A stretch of 64,000 bases of DNA, taken from NCBI RefSeq assembly GCF_040448675.1, contig NZ_CP159289.1:4695001-4759000 (forward strand), read 5' to 3'. Under the pieces are notes generated by a model. It was not told where the DNA came from. It did not search any database and saw only the letters and a list, made by a program, of their open reading frames with translations. Source of the stretch: Dyadobacter sp. 676. GTDB taxonomy: Bacteria; Bacteroidota; Bacteroidia; Cytophagales; Spirosomataceae. Shown here piece after piece: positions 53,940 to 62,062 of this stretch; the stretch's first letter is position 1; every line of letters begins with the position of its first letter. Made by a program: the position numbers and the translations under genes.

Positions 53940-54851
53940 TTACAAGTTCAATTCCTGGTAGGAAATCAATACAATCGCTGCCACGGCCAGCAGGAGTCCC
54001 CATTTGTTCAACGTGTTCAACCGCTCCTTGTACAAAACCCAGGCGGCCAGGGCCGACACGAGCATCGTCAGGATGTTGTAGATCGGAAATACATAAGCCG
54101 CACTGTTACCGAAAGCCGCCAGGGCCAGCAAGAGGAAATAAAGCGACAGAAAATTGGGCACGCCGAGAATCAACCCGCCCAGTACGCTCCGGAATTTTAG
54201 CTTGTGACCATGAACTACCATGCGGTAAACGAGGATCGAAGTTCCGATGACGACCGCCCCCAGGCATGCGATGATCATGAAAACGGTGATTTGGCCCGCG
54301 GGATAGTATCTGGAAGACAGGAAGTTGATGAGCGTATTGTTGGTGCCGCTCGCAAAGAAGGTCAGAATCGGGAAAATCCAGAGTGTCTGTTTGGGACCGG
54401 CTGTATTCGCTGCGCCTGCCGGCTCCCGCGACCGCTGGATCGCGCCGAGCGCCAGCGCCACCAGAGCGAGTGCGAGGCCCAGGTAATTGAGCCCGGTGAA
54501 AACCTTATTGTTGTTCCGGAAAACAAACAGCCCGAAAAGCACCGGTATGACCAACGACATATTCCCCGCCAGCGACGTCGCCGTTACACTCACTTTTTGC
54601 GCAGTGAGGCCGATCAGCAGGAATGCCGTTACGAACATTGCGCCAAGCGCCATGGTAAGGGCTGTGCCTTCGGCCGTCCATCGCACCTCCATAAACACGG
54701 CGGGGTCCGGCGTCAGGACAAGCCCCGTGAGCACGCAGGAGTAGTAATTGAAAACCACCGCGTGAAAGGAATCTACCTGATAACGCGGGTAAGCGCGCAT
54801 GATCAGGTAGAGCATAACGGTAAAAATGACGGCGAGCAGGAAGAAAAGCAT
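53940..54851 (-). CDS. DMT-superfamily transporter
   Basis: 303 residues, ten helices in two EamA-like halves. MLFFLLAVIFTVMLYLIMRAYPRYQVDSFHAVVFNYYSCVLTGL opens it and FGNSAAYVFPIYNILTMLVSALAAWVLYKERLNTLNKWGLLLAVAAIVLISY ends it with the conserved second-half signature. It begins 3 nt after the purN stop, so it is translationally coupled to purN. Substrate unknown; co-transcription with a purine gene hints at a nucleobase or one-carbon product, but this is weak. Confidence 0.85.
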   Translation of the reverse strand: MLFFLLAVIFTVMLYLIMRAYPRYQVDSFHAVVFNYYSCVLTGLVLTPDPAVFMEVRWTAEGTALTMALGAMFVTAFLLIGLTAQKVSVTATSLAGNMSLVIPVLFGLFVFRNNNKVFTGLNYLGLALALVALALGAIQRSREPAGAANTAGPKQTLWIFPILTFFASGTNNTLINFLSSRYYPAGQITVFMIIACLGAVVIGTSILVYRMVVHGHKLKFRSVLGGLILGVPNFLSLYFLLLALAAFGNSAAYVFPIYNILTMLVSALAAWVLYKERLNTLNKWGLLLAVAAIVLISYQELNL

Positions 54852-54854
54852 GGG

Positions 54855-55424
54855 TTAGCGGCGCGTGAGGATTTCGTCGATCACGCGCGGGTAATGCTCG
54901 TATTCGAGCGCGTGCACCTTGCGCGCCACTTCCTCAGGCGTATCGCCGGGCGCTATGTCGCAGCTTGCCTGGAAAATAATGTCGCCCTCGTCGTAATGCT
55001 CGTTTACATAGTGGATCGTAATGCCCGATTGCGTGTCGCCTGCATTCACGACGGCTTCGTGTACGAAATGTCCGTACATGCCCTTACCGCCGTATTTCGG
55101 CAGCAATGCGGGGTGGATATTGATCATTTTATTGGGAAATGCCTGGACGAGCACCGGCGGTACGAGCATCATAAAGCCTGCCAGCACGACAAGGTCGATG
55201 CCTTCGTTTTGCAGGATTTGCGGGATCTTGCCGGTCTGATAAAAGGTTTTCCTGTCAAAAAAAACGACTGGGACCTGTAATTTAAGTGCCCTTTTAATCA
55301 CTCCGGCCATGGGATTGTTCGTGAATATCAGCGACACGTCCACATCTTCCCTGTTGGCAAAATACTCACAGATTTTTTCGGCATTCGATCCCGAGCCGGA
55401 GGCAAAAATGGCAATTCTTCTCAT
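54855..55424 (-). CDS. purN: phosphoribosylglycinamide formyltransferase
   Basis: Third step of de novo purine synthesis: transfers formyl from 10-formyl-THF to GAR. 189 residues. RIAIFASGSGSNAEKI is the phosphate-binding start, LVVLAGFMMLVPPVLVQAFPNKMINIHPALLPKYGGKGMYG holds the catalytic Asn-His, and GITIHYVNEHYDEGDIIFQ the third catalytic Asp. First gene of the operon purN - DMT transporter - J-like protein. Confidence 0.95.
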   Translation of the reverse strand: MRRIAIFASGSGSNAEKICEYFANREDVDVSLIFTNNPMAGVIKRALKLQVPVVFFDRKTFYQTGKIPQILQNEGIDLVVLAGFMMLVPPVLVQAFPNKMINIHPALLPKYGGKGMYGHFVHEAVVNAGDTQSGITIHYVNEHYDEGDIIFQASCDIAPGDTPEEVARKVHALEYEHYPRVIDEILTRR

Positions 55425-55482
55425 TAGTAAGTGTAGTTGATATATGTTGACAGAATAGGAGTCCGGATGGAAAATATCCCGA

Positions 55483-55490
55483 CAAAGCTA
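55483..55490 (-). promoter_or_regulatory. -7 box TAGCTTTG of the purN operon
   Basis: Perfect TAnnTTTG on the minus strand, 58 nt before the purN start; it sits at the foot of the preceding terminator. Confidence 0.5.
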
Positions 55491-55493
55491 TAA

Positions 55494-55532
55494 AAAAGAA
55501 CGGCTTACGGGCGAACCGGAAGCCGTTCTTTT
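55494..55532. terminator. bidirectional terminator between DUF3108-like and purN genes
   Basis: AAAAGAACGGCTT and AAGCCGTTCTTTT form a perfect 13-bp stem with a 13-nt loop, T-rich in both directions. It ends the gene at 55563-56258. Confidence 0.92.
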
Positions 55533-55562
55533 AGGTAAATGTTAATATTATGGGGGTTAAAA

Positions 55563-56258
55563 TCAAAAGATTTTCGCGAGTTCGCTGGACGCCATCAGTT
55601 TTCCTTTCCTGTAAGTTTCTGTTTTCAGGTCCCAGATGACACCCGGTACGCGGTACGAGATTGTCTGCATATTCATTTTCACGGGGAAGCCCATTACCAT
55701 TTCCATATCCATGTCGGAGCTGATTTTGTAAGCATCGAAGTTTCCGGCCGGAATCGTCAGTTTTTCCTGCGAATCGACCTTCCGGTTTTTGATCGTCATG
55801 TTAAAATTCACTGGCATGGGGCCGGATTTACCTTCGCCCTTTACCGACGCGTCTTTCAACTGGCTACCTACCGAGAGCTTCGAAGGATATTCGATATTGT
55901 CATAGGTAAATTTCATTTCCATATTCCTGAAAGACTTCATTTGTTCCTCGTTGATCAGCGAAGCGGCATCTATCGTAAGCACATTACCGTCGCATTTCAT
56001 TTGATAAGTGTTTTTTAACTCCGACTTCCCTTTGTTGTTGAACGATTCCATTTCGATGGAAACTACAGTGTTACCGCCTTCTTTGGAGACCTTTGCGATT
56101 TTGTAGACGAGTTTGCCGGTCGGTTTGCCTTTGCCGTCGAAGTTATTCATTTCGAAACCGCCTCCTTCCTTGAATGTAAAACCGGCGCATTCCTGGGCAT
56201 TTGCACTCAGGCCGAGCATCATAAGACAGGCGATGCTCCATACAATGAACTTTTTCAT
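55563..56258 (-). CDS. secreted DUF3108/TapB-like protein
   Basis: 231 residues with signal peptide ending SANAQ. Repeating beta strands with paired hydrophobics: GKLVYKIAKVSKEGGNTVVSIEMESFNNKGKSELKNTYQMKCDGNVLTIDAASLI, later KLTIPAGNFDAYKISSDMDMEMVMGFPVKMNMQTISYRVPGVIWDLKTETYRKGKLMASSEL, which fits the DUF3108 (TapB) fold, a lipocalin-like beta barrel of unknown ligand. Sits alone with a good promoter and terminator, so it is probably well expressed. Confidence 0.75.
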   Translation of the reverse strand: MKKFIVWSIACLMMLGLSANAQECAGFTFKEGGGFEMNNFDGKGKPTGKLVYKIAKVSKEGGNTVVSIEMESFNNKGKSELKNTYQMKCDGNVLTIDAASLINEEQMKSFRNMEMKFTYDNIEYPSKLSVGSQLKDASVKGEGKSGPMPVNFNMTIKNRKVDSQEKLTIPAGNFDAYKISSDMDMEMVMGFPVKMNMQTISYRVPGVIWDLKTETYRKGKLMASSELAKIF

Positions 56259-56288
56259 ACTGCTTGCTGCGATTTAGTTTGGGTTATT

Positions 56289-56317
56289 CAAAGATAACTT
56301 TTCAGCGGGTTAATCAA
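56289..56317 (-). promoter_or_regulatory. promoter of the DUF3108-like gene
   Basis: TTG (56315-56317), 18-nt spacer, TATCTTTG (56289-56296) on the minus strand, 31 nt before the start: one of the best -33/-7 pairs in the window. Confidence 0.65.
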
Positions 56318-56346
56318 GCAGCGGGGCCCGGTTAAATTAGTGAGCG

Positions 56347-57228
56347 TCAGGCCCAGATCATGGTAATCAATCCGAGGAGCATAATGATCTTACAGAGGCT
56401 GCTGATCTCCCTGAAATCTCGTCGGGTATCGGCCTGATAGAGGCGGAGCAAGAGTAATGCGATCGGGATCAGCAGCAGCAGGAACAGGAGCGTAAGCAGG
56501 TTGTTCTGCAACGCCCTGGCCATCACAAACAGGGTGAGCACAAAAATGACGGTCACCGAATACAGGAACGTTTTGGTCCGGCGGATGCCCCAGACGATCG
56601 GTAATGTGCGGCAGCCGTGCGCCTCGTCGCCGCGAATATCTTCCATGTCTTTTACCACTTCACGGATGAGCGAAATAAAGAAAGAGAATACCGCATAAAT
56701 GAAAACCAGGTGCCGGTTGGCGGGGTAATGGACGGTAAGGATCAGCAATGTAAGGCCCGTCAGTAACGACACGATGAAATTTCCGATGAAAGGCAGCCGT
56801 TTGTAACGCTCGGAATAGAACCAGAGCAGTGTGATCGAGAATACATTGATAATGAATATATAAGGACTGACGGCCAGTCCGAGAATGGCCCCCAGCACGT
56901 TCAGGACCTGATGCGCGCCCATAGCCCAGCGACGTTTGAGGTACCGGCCCACGACGACGCGCTCCGGCTTGTTGACGATGTCGATCTTGATGTCGAAATA
57001 ATCGTTGATGATGTAACCCGCGGCGGCAATGCAAACCGTCGACAGCGAAAGCACGAACATGTCCGGGTCGGTCACGATCGATCGCCATTCATGCCTCGGG
57101 CCAATGAGCAGAATACGTGTGAGATATTGTGTGAGGGCCACAATGATCAGGTTGGTCATGCGCACAAGCCGCGCACTCCCGGTGACATAATCCCACGTTG
57201 TGATCTTGGGTCTGGCCGACACATTCAT
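56347..57228 (-). CDS. UbiA-family prenyltransferase
   Basis: 293 residues, about nine helices. The two Mg-binding Asp-rich motifs are NDYFDIKID (75-83) and DMEDIRGDEAHGCRTLP. This pair, with the early RLVRMTNLIIVALTQYLTR, fits the geranylgeranylglycerol-phosphate geranylgeranyltransferase-like branch common in Bacteroidota rather than MenA. It attaches a prenyl chain to an aromatic or glycerol acceptor; acceptor not determined. Divergent from bshA, 181 bp apart. Confidence 0.85.
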   Translation of the reverse strand: MNVSARPKITTWDYVTGSARLVRMTNLIIVALTQYLTRILLIGPRHEWRSIVTDPDMFVLSLSTVCIAAAGYIINDYFDIKIDIVNKPERVVVGRYLKRRWAMGAHQVLNVLGAILGLAVSPYIFIINVFSITLLWFYSERYKRLPFIGNFIVSLLTGLTLLILTVHYPANRHLVFIYAVFSFFISLIREVVKDMEDIRGDEAHGCRTLPIVWGIRRTKTFLYSVTVIFVLTLFVMARALQNNLLTLLFLLLLIPIALLLLRLYQADTRRDFREISSLCKIIMLLGLITMIWA

Positions 57229-57409
57229 GCAATTTGACGCTTGAAAAAGAAGGTTTAGGCAATAAAATTATTCATTTTATCCCATTAACGACAATTCTTC
57301 ACTTCTTTATCCATTTGTGGGATAAAAAACATGCATTTGTTGTTAGCAGGAAAGAGCCGTTATCCGGACGGTTGTTCAGACCGGACATTCAACCATTTGC
57401 TGACTTACT

Positions 57410-58552
57410 ATGAAAATTGGTATCGTATGCTATCCGACCTTCGGAGGAAGCGGAGTGGTAGCTACCGAGCTTGGAAAAGCGCTTGCGAAAGCGGGCCATC
57501 AGGTTCATTTCATTACCTATTCCCAGCCACAGCGGCTGGATTTTTTCAATGAGAATCTTTATTACCATGAAGTAAATATACCCGCCTATCCATTGTTCCA
57601 GTACCCGCCTTACGAGTCGGCGCTGTCGAGCGAAATGGTCCACGTGGTGGCTAACGCGGGCCTGGATTTGCTTCACGTACATTATGCGATCCCTCACGCA
57701 TCGTCGGCCTACCTCGCCAAACAGATTCTGGCCGCACAAGGTATTCATATTCCGGTGATCACGACATTGCACGGCACGGACATCACACTGGTTGGGAAAG
57801 ATCCCTCGTACGAGCCGGTCGTGACGTTCAGTATCAACCAGTCGGACGGCATTACCACCGTCTCTGAATCCCTCAAAAGAGATACCTACGATCATTTCAA
57901 GATTACCAAAGACATCGAGGTAATCCCCAACTTTATTGACCTCGACCGTTTCAGCCGCCAGAAAAAAGACCATTTCAAACTTGCCATCTGCCCCAACAAC
58001 GAGAAACTGATCGTCCACACATCCAACTTCCGGAAAGTAAAGCGGATCGACGACGTAATCATGACTTTCGAGAAACTGCGCAAGCTCCTGCCGAGCAAGT
58101 TGCTGCTCGTAGGCGACGGTCCCGAACGCCTGCGGATCGAGCGCTTGTGTAAAGACCTCGACATGCTTTCGGATGTGCGTTTCCTTGGCAAACTGGATGC
58201 GATAGAGGAGGTCCTTTCCGTGGCCGATCTTTTCCTGATGCCGTCCGAAACGGAGAGTTTCGGTCTTGCGGCACTGGAAGCCATGGCTTGCGAAGTGCCT
58301 ATCATTACATCCAATGCGGGTGGCTTACCCGAGCTCAACGTACATGGCGTAACCGGTTTCCTGAGCAATGTGGGTGATGTAGAGGATATGGTCAGGCATG
58401 CGGCATACATTCTGGACGACGCCAACCTGCCGACATTCAAAGCGAACGCGCTTGCAAGGGCCCGTGAATTCGATGTAGCGAAGATTCTGCCGCATTATGA
58501 AGCGTATTACGAACGCGTGGTAGAAAACAGCAAGGCGGTCGATCTGGCGTAG
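57410..58552 (+). CDS. bshA: N-acetyl-alpha-D-glucosaminyl L-malate synthase (bacillithiol synthesis)
   Basis: First step of bacillithiol biosynthesis: joins UDP-GlcNAc and L-malate. 380 residues, GT4 fold. Start MKIGIVCYPTFGGSGVVATELGKALAKAGHQVHFITY and HVHYAIPHASSAYLAKQIL, TTLHGTDITLVGKDPS are BshA-specific; the nucleotide-sugar site is ETESFGLAALEAMACEVPII. BshB and BshC, which deacetylate and add cysteine, are not here, but the presence of BshA means that bacillithiol is the likely low-molecular-weight thiol of this organism. Confidence 0.95.
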   Translation: MKIGIVCYPTFGGSGVVATELGKALAKAGHQVHFITYSQPQRLDFFNENLYYHEVNIPAYPLFQYPPYESALSSEMVHVVANAGLDLLHVHYAIPHASSAYLAKQILAAQGIHIPVITTLHGTDITLVGKDPSYEPVVTFSINQSDGITTVSESLKRDTYDHFKITKDIEVIPNFIDLDRFSRQKKDHFKLAICPNNEKLIVHTSNFRKVKRIDDVIMTFEKLRKLLPSKLLLVGDGPERLRIERLCKDLDMLSDVRFLGKLDAIEEVLSVADLFLMPSETESFGLAALEAMACEVPIITSNAGGLPELNVHGVTGFLSNVGDVEDMVRHAAYILDDANLPTFKANALARAREFDVAKILPHYEAYYERVVENSKAVDLA

Positions 58553-58676
58553 CAACCGCTGGTAACCGTAAAGCGCCGCTCGATGCCCGGTTTCGTCTTT
58601 CATGCGGTTTTACTTATATTCGTGTGCTATTTATGCTAGGTTTACGTTATTGATTGAGGTAAAAAATTGTTGAAAG

Positions 58677-58934
58677 ATGAAACTGGTATTTAATATATTA
58701 TTCATATTCCTGCTCCTGATCGCATTCGTGCCGTTTTTCCGGCGCTTCCTTTTCCACTTATTGGTAGGCAGGCAATTGATCAAGCAACAGGAGAGAGCAT
58801 ACCGCGCGCAGCAGCAACAGGAGCGGGCCCGTACGAAGCCGGGCGGCATCCGGGTGGATAGCACACCGCCTAACGGCAACGAATCGTCCAGGTTCAAAGG
58901 CGGAGAGTATGTCGATTATGAGGAAGTGAAATAG
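58677..58934 (+). CDS. DUF4834-family small membrane protein
   Basis: 85 residues: one transmembrane helix (LVFNILFIFLLLIAFVPFFRRFLFHLLVG), a Gln/Arg-rich coiled stretch and the family-typical tail GGIRVDSTPP....FKGGEYVDYEEVK. Function unknown. It follows bshA by 124 nt on the same strand; this neighbourhood may be conserved. Confidence 0.88.
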   Translation: MKLVFNILFIFLLLIAFVPFFRRFLFHLLVGRQLIKQQERAYRAQQQQERARTKPGGIRVDSTPPNGNESSRFKGGEYVDYEEVK

Positions 58935-58964
58935 AAAGTGGCGTTTTTCTTTTATGCTATAAGA

Positions 58965-58995
58965 CAGAAAGCCCGGGTCGTCCCCGGGCTTTCTG
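58965..58995. terminator. bidirectional hairpin between DUF4834 and carB
   Basis: CAGAAAGCCCGGG-TCGTC-CCCGGGCTTTCTG is a perfect 13-bp GC-rich stem with a 5-nt loop between convergent genes. Ts inside the stem end replace a separate T-run. Confidence 0.8.
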
Positions 58996-59011
58996 CGTCG
59001 ATCGGCTATTT

Positions 59012-61855
59012 TTAGCGGCTCAGGTAAAGATTCCTTTCGCCGTAAATTTTCTGGAAGAACTCATCTTCCAGGTCCTTGATAAAGTAAATCGCTTCGCCGG
59101 TCGATTTCATTTCGGGGCCGAGTTCCTTGTTCACATTTGGGAATTTGTTGAATGAAAATACAGGAATCTTGATCGCCCAGCCGTTTTTCTCAGGTTTGAA
59201 ATTGAAATCTTTCACCTTCTTGTCGCCGAGCATCAATTTGGTAGCGAAGTTCACGTAAGGTTCCTTGTAGGCCTTGCAAATGAATGGCACGGTACGCGAA
59301 GCGCGAGGGTTAGCTTCGATCACATACACGACGCCGTTTTTCACGGCGAATTGTACGTTAATCAACCCTTTCACATTCATCGCCAGTGCTATTTTACGTG
59401 TATGTGCTTCGATCTGGCGGATTTCGTCCTCGGTCAGGTCGAATGGCGGCAATGCGGCGTGCGAGTCGCCTGAGTGGATGCCCGCAGGTTCGATGTGCTC
59501 CATTATGCCGATGATGTAAGCGTCTTCACCATCGCAGATCGCGTCTGCTTCCGCTTCCAGGGCACCTTCCAGGAAATGGTCGAGGAGGATATTGTTATCG
59601 GGAATATCGTGCAGGATTTTCACCACATGCTGTTCGAGTTCCTTCTCGTTGATGACGATCTTCATGCTTTGACCACCCAAAACGTAGCTCGGGCGGACCA
59701 GCAGCGGGAAGCCCAACATCCGGGAAAGTTCCACGGCTGCATCCGAGCTTCTTACAGTCCCGAATTTTGGATAAGGAATGCCGAGCTCTTCGAGTAACGA
59801 TGAAAAACGTCCGCGGTCTTCGGCCCAGTCGAGCGAATGGTAGCTGGTACCGATGATTTTTACACCGTATTTGTCCAGCTTCTCGGCCATTTTCAGGGCA
59901 GTCTGGCCACCCAGTTGTACGATTACGCCTTCCGGCTTTTCGTGTTCGATAATATCGAACACATGCTCCCAGAACACCGGCTCGAAGTATAGTTTATCGG
60001 AAATATCCGGGTCGGTAGAAACCGTTTCAGGGTTACAGTTCACCATGATCGTTTCATAACCCGCCTCTTTGGCAGCCAATACACCGTGTACGCAGGAATA
60101 GTCGAACTCGATACCCTGACCGATGCGGTTAGGGCCCGAGCCAAGTACCATTACTTTCTTGCGGTCGCTTACAACCGACTCGTTATCAGGGAATTCCTGC
60201 GAAGTATTGAAAGTTGAGTAGTAATAAGGGGTTTTCGCTTCGAACTCGGCCGCGCAGGTGTCAACGCATTTATAAACACGCTTGATACCCAATGCCTTCC
60301 GGCGGTCGTAAACCTTGCTTTCTTTCGTGCCGAGCAGATGCGCGATCTGGCGATCGGCGTAACCTTTTTGTTTCGCGGTCAAAAGCAATTCTTTCGGCAG
60401 GTCTTCCAGATCGTATTTCTCGATTTCGTGTTCCAGCTCGATCAGCTCTTCGATCTGACGTAGGAACCAGGCGTCGATTTTAGTCAGATTCTGGATCGTT
60501 TTAAACGAAAGCCCGATCTTGAATGCGTCGTAAATGTGGAACAAACGGTCCCAGCTGGGATGTGCCAGGCTGTGCTTGATCGCCTCCTGGTCGCGCAGCT
60601 CGCGGCCGTCGGCTCCGAGGCCGTTCCGGCGGATTTCCAGCGACTGACATGCTTTTTGCAATGCTTCCTGAAAGTTCCGTCCGATACCCATCGCTTCACC
60701 CACCGACTTCATTTGAAGGCCCAGTGAGCGGTCGGCGCCTTTGAATTTATCGAAGTTCCAGCGTGGGACTTTCACGATCACATAGTCGATCGAAGGTTCG
60801 AAGAATGCGGAAGTGCTGCCGGTAATCGGGTTAATGAGCTCGTCGAGATTATAACCGATCGCCATTTTCGCGGCGATTTTCGCGATAGGATAACCGGTCG
60901 CTTTCGAAGCCAGCGCCGACGAACGCGATACCCGCGGATTAATCTCGATCGCGATGATCTTGTCGTCGGCGGGGTTCACCGAAAATTGTACGTTACACCC
61001 ACCTGCGAATTTACCGATCCCGTCCATCATTTTGATGGCCAGGTCGCGCATCTGCTGGTACAGCGTATCGGGAAGCGTCATCGCTGGTGCGACCGTGATA
61101 CTGTCGCCGGTATGCACGCCCATCGGGTCGAAGTTCTCGATCGAGCAGATTATAATGAAATTACCCTTGCTGTCGCGGAGCAATTCGAGTTCGTATTCTT
61201 TCCAGCCCATCACACTTTGCTCTACCAGTACCTCGTGTACGGGCGACGCGTGCAGGCCGTTATTAAGCGCTTTGTCGAAGTCTTCTTCTTTCTCCACAAA
61301 TCCGCCTCCCGTACCTCCAAGGGTAAATGAAGGGCGAATTACCAGTGGGAAGCCGATTTCCTGGGCGATCTCTTTTCCTTCGAGGAAAGAGCGGGCAGTG
61401 CGGCCCTGGCACACGTTTACGCCCAATTCGAGCATTTTCAGACGGAATTTCTCCCGGTCCTCGGTGGTTTCAATCGCCTTGATATCCACCCCGATAATGT
61501 CCACGTCGTACTTTTTCCAGATTCCTGCCTTGTCACAATCGATTGCCAGGTTCAGCGCCGTCTGGCCTCCCATGGTAGGAAGTACGGCGTCGATGGGCCT
61601 GCCCATCGCCTTGTGTTTTTCAAGGATTTCAACAATATACTTCTTTTCCAGTGGCAACAGATATACATGATCTGCACTGATAGGGTCAGTCATGATTGTT
61701 GCAGGATTGGAGTTGATCAGAACTACCTCAATCCCCTCTTCGCGTAACGAGCGGGCCGCCTGAGAGCCAGAATAGTCAAACTCGCACGCCTGACCGATAA
61801 CGATGGGACCTGAACCGATAATCAGAACGGAATTGATATTCGTATTTTTGGGCAC
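59012..61855 (-). CDS. carB: carbamoyl-phosphate synthase large subunit without the allosteric domain
   Basis: Makes carbamoyl phosphate for pyrimidines and arginine from bicarbonate, ATP and glutamine-derived ammonia. GTG start at 61855 (MPKNTNINSVLIIGSGPIVIGQACEFDYSG); a longer open frame to 61951 crosses the -7 box and was rejected. The two ATP-grasp halves are visible: FTLGGTGGGF and ENFDPMGVHTGDSI in the first, YVLGGQSM and IEPAGIHSGDS in the second, with the ammonia-tunnel region between. At 947 residues it stops after EAIYFIKDLEDEFFQKIYGERNLYLSR, where E. coli CarB (1073) continues into the MGS-like domain for UMP/IMP/ornithine control. Loss of that domain implies different feedback. 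No carA in the window. Confidence 0.96.
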   Translation of the reverse strand: MPKNTNINSVLIIGSGPIVIGQACEFDYSGSQAARSLREEGIEVVLINSNPATIMTDPISADHVYLLPLEKKYIVEILEKHKAMGRPIDAVLPTMGGQTALNLAIDCDKAGIWKKYDVDIIGVDIKAIETTEDREKFRLKMLELGVNVCQGRTARSFLEGKEIAQEIGFPLVIRPSFTLGGTGGGFVEKEEDFDKALNNGLHASPVHEVLVEQSVMGWKEYELELLRDSKGNFIIICSIENFDPMGVHTGDSITVAPAMTLPDTLYQQMRDLAIKMMDGIGKFAGGCNVQFSVNPADDKIIAIEINPRVSRSSALASKATGYPIAKIAAKMAIGYNLDELINPITGSTSAFFEPSIDYVIVKVPRWNFDKFKGADRSLGLQMKSVGEAMGIGRNFQEALQKACQSLEIRRNGLGADGRELRDQEAIKHSLAHPSWDRLFHIYDAFKIGLSFKTIQNLTKIDAWFLRQIEELIELEHEIEKYDLEDLPKELLLTAKQKGYADRQIAHLLGTKESKVYDRRKALGIKRVYKCVDTCAAEFEAKTPYYYSTFNTSQEFPDNESVVSDRKKVMVLGSGPNRIGQGIEFDYSCVHGVLAAKEAGYETIMVNCNPETVSTDPDISDKLYFEPVFWEHVFDIIEHEKPEGVIVQLGGQTALKMAEKLDKYGVKIIGTSYHSLDWAEDRGRFSSLLEELGIPYPKFGTVRSSDAAVELSRMLGFPLLVRPSYVLGGQSMKIVINEKELEQHVVKILHDIPDNNILLDHFLEGALEAEADAICDGEDAYIIGIMEHIEPAGIHSGDSHAALPPFDLTEDEIRQIEAHTRKIALAMNVKGLINVQFAVKNGVVYVIEANPRASRTVPFICKAYKEPYVNFATKLMLGDKKVKDFNFKPEKNGWAIKIPVFSFNKFPNVNKELGPEMKSTGEAIYFIKDLEDEFFQKIYGERNLYLSR

Positions 61856-61948
61856 AGTAAATGGTAATTTGTAGAAATGAAGGAAATACTTGAACAACTT
61901 TTGGCAGTTGCCTGACGATTTTGAGCAGGGGTACGTCCAAAAATTCCA

Positions 61949-61956
61949 CAAAGTTA
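61949..61956 (-). promoter_or_regulatory. -7 box TAACTTTG of carB
   Basis: Perfect TAnnTTTG on the minus strand, 93 nt before GTG 61855; a leader of about 85 nt, long for this window. No clear pyrimidine attenuator was seen in it. Confidence 0.5.
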
Positions 61957-62062
61957 ATCCTCATATCCGAAAATGGAGAGGTTGTGAGTTGAAATAACTG
62001 TAAAAATTTGAAATTGGCATGATAAACATTTGTATTACAGCTAATTGTGAAATTTCTTTCAG

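Noticed and set aside
61856..61951. 32-codon N-terminal extension of CarB
   Set aside because: It runs through the -7 box; GTG 61855 gives the usual MPKNTN start.
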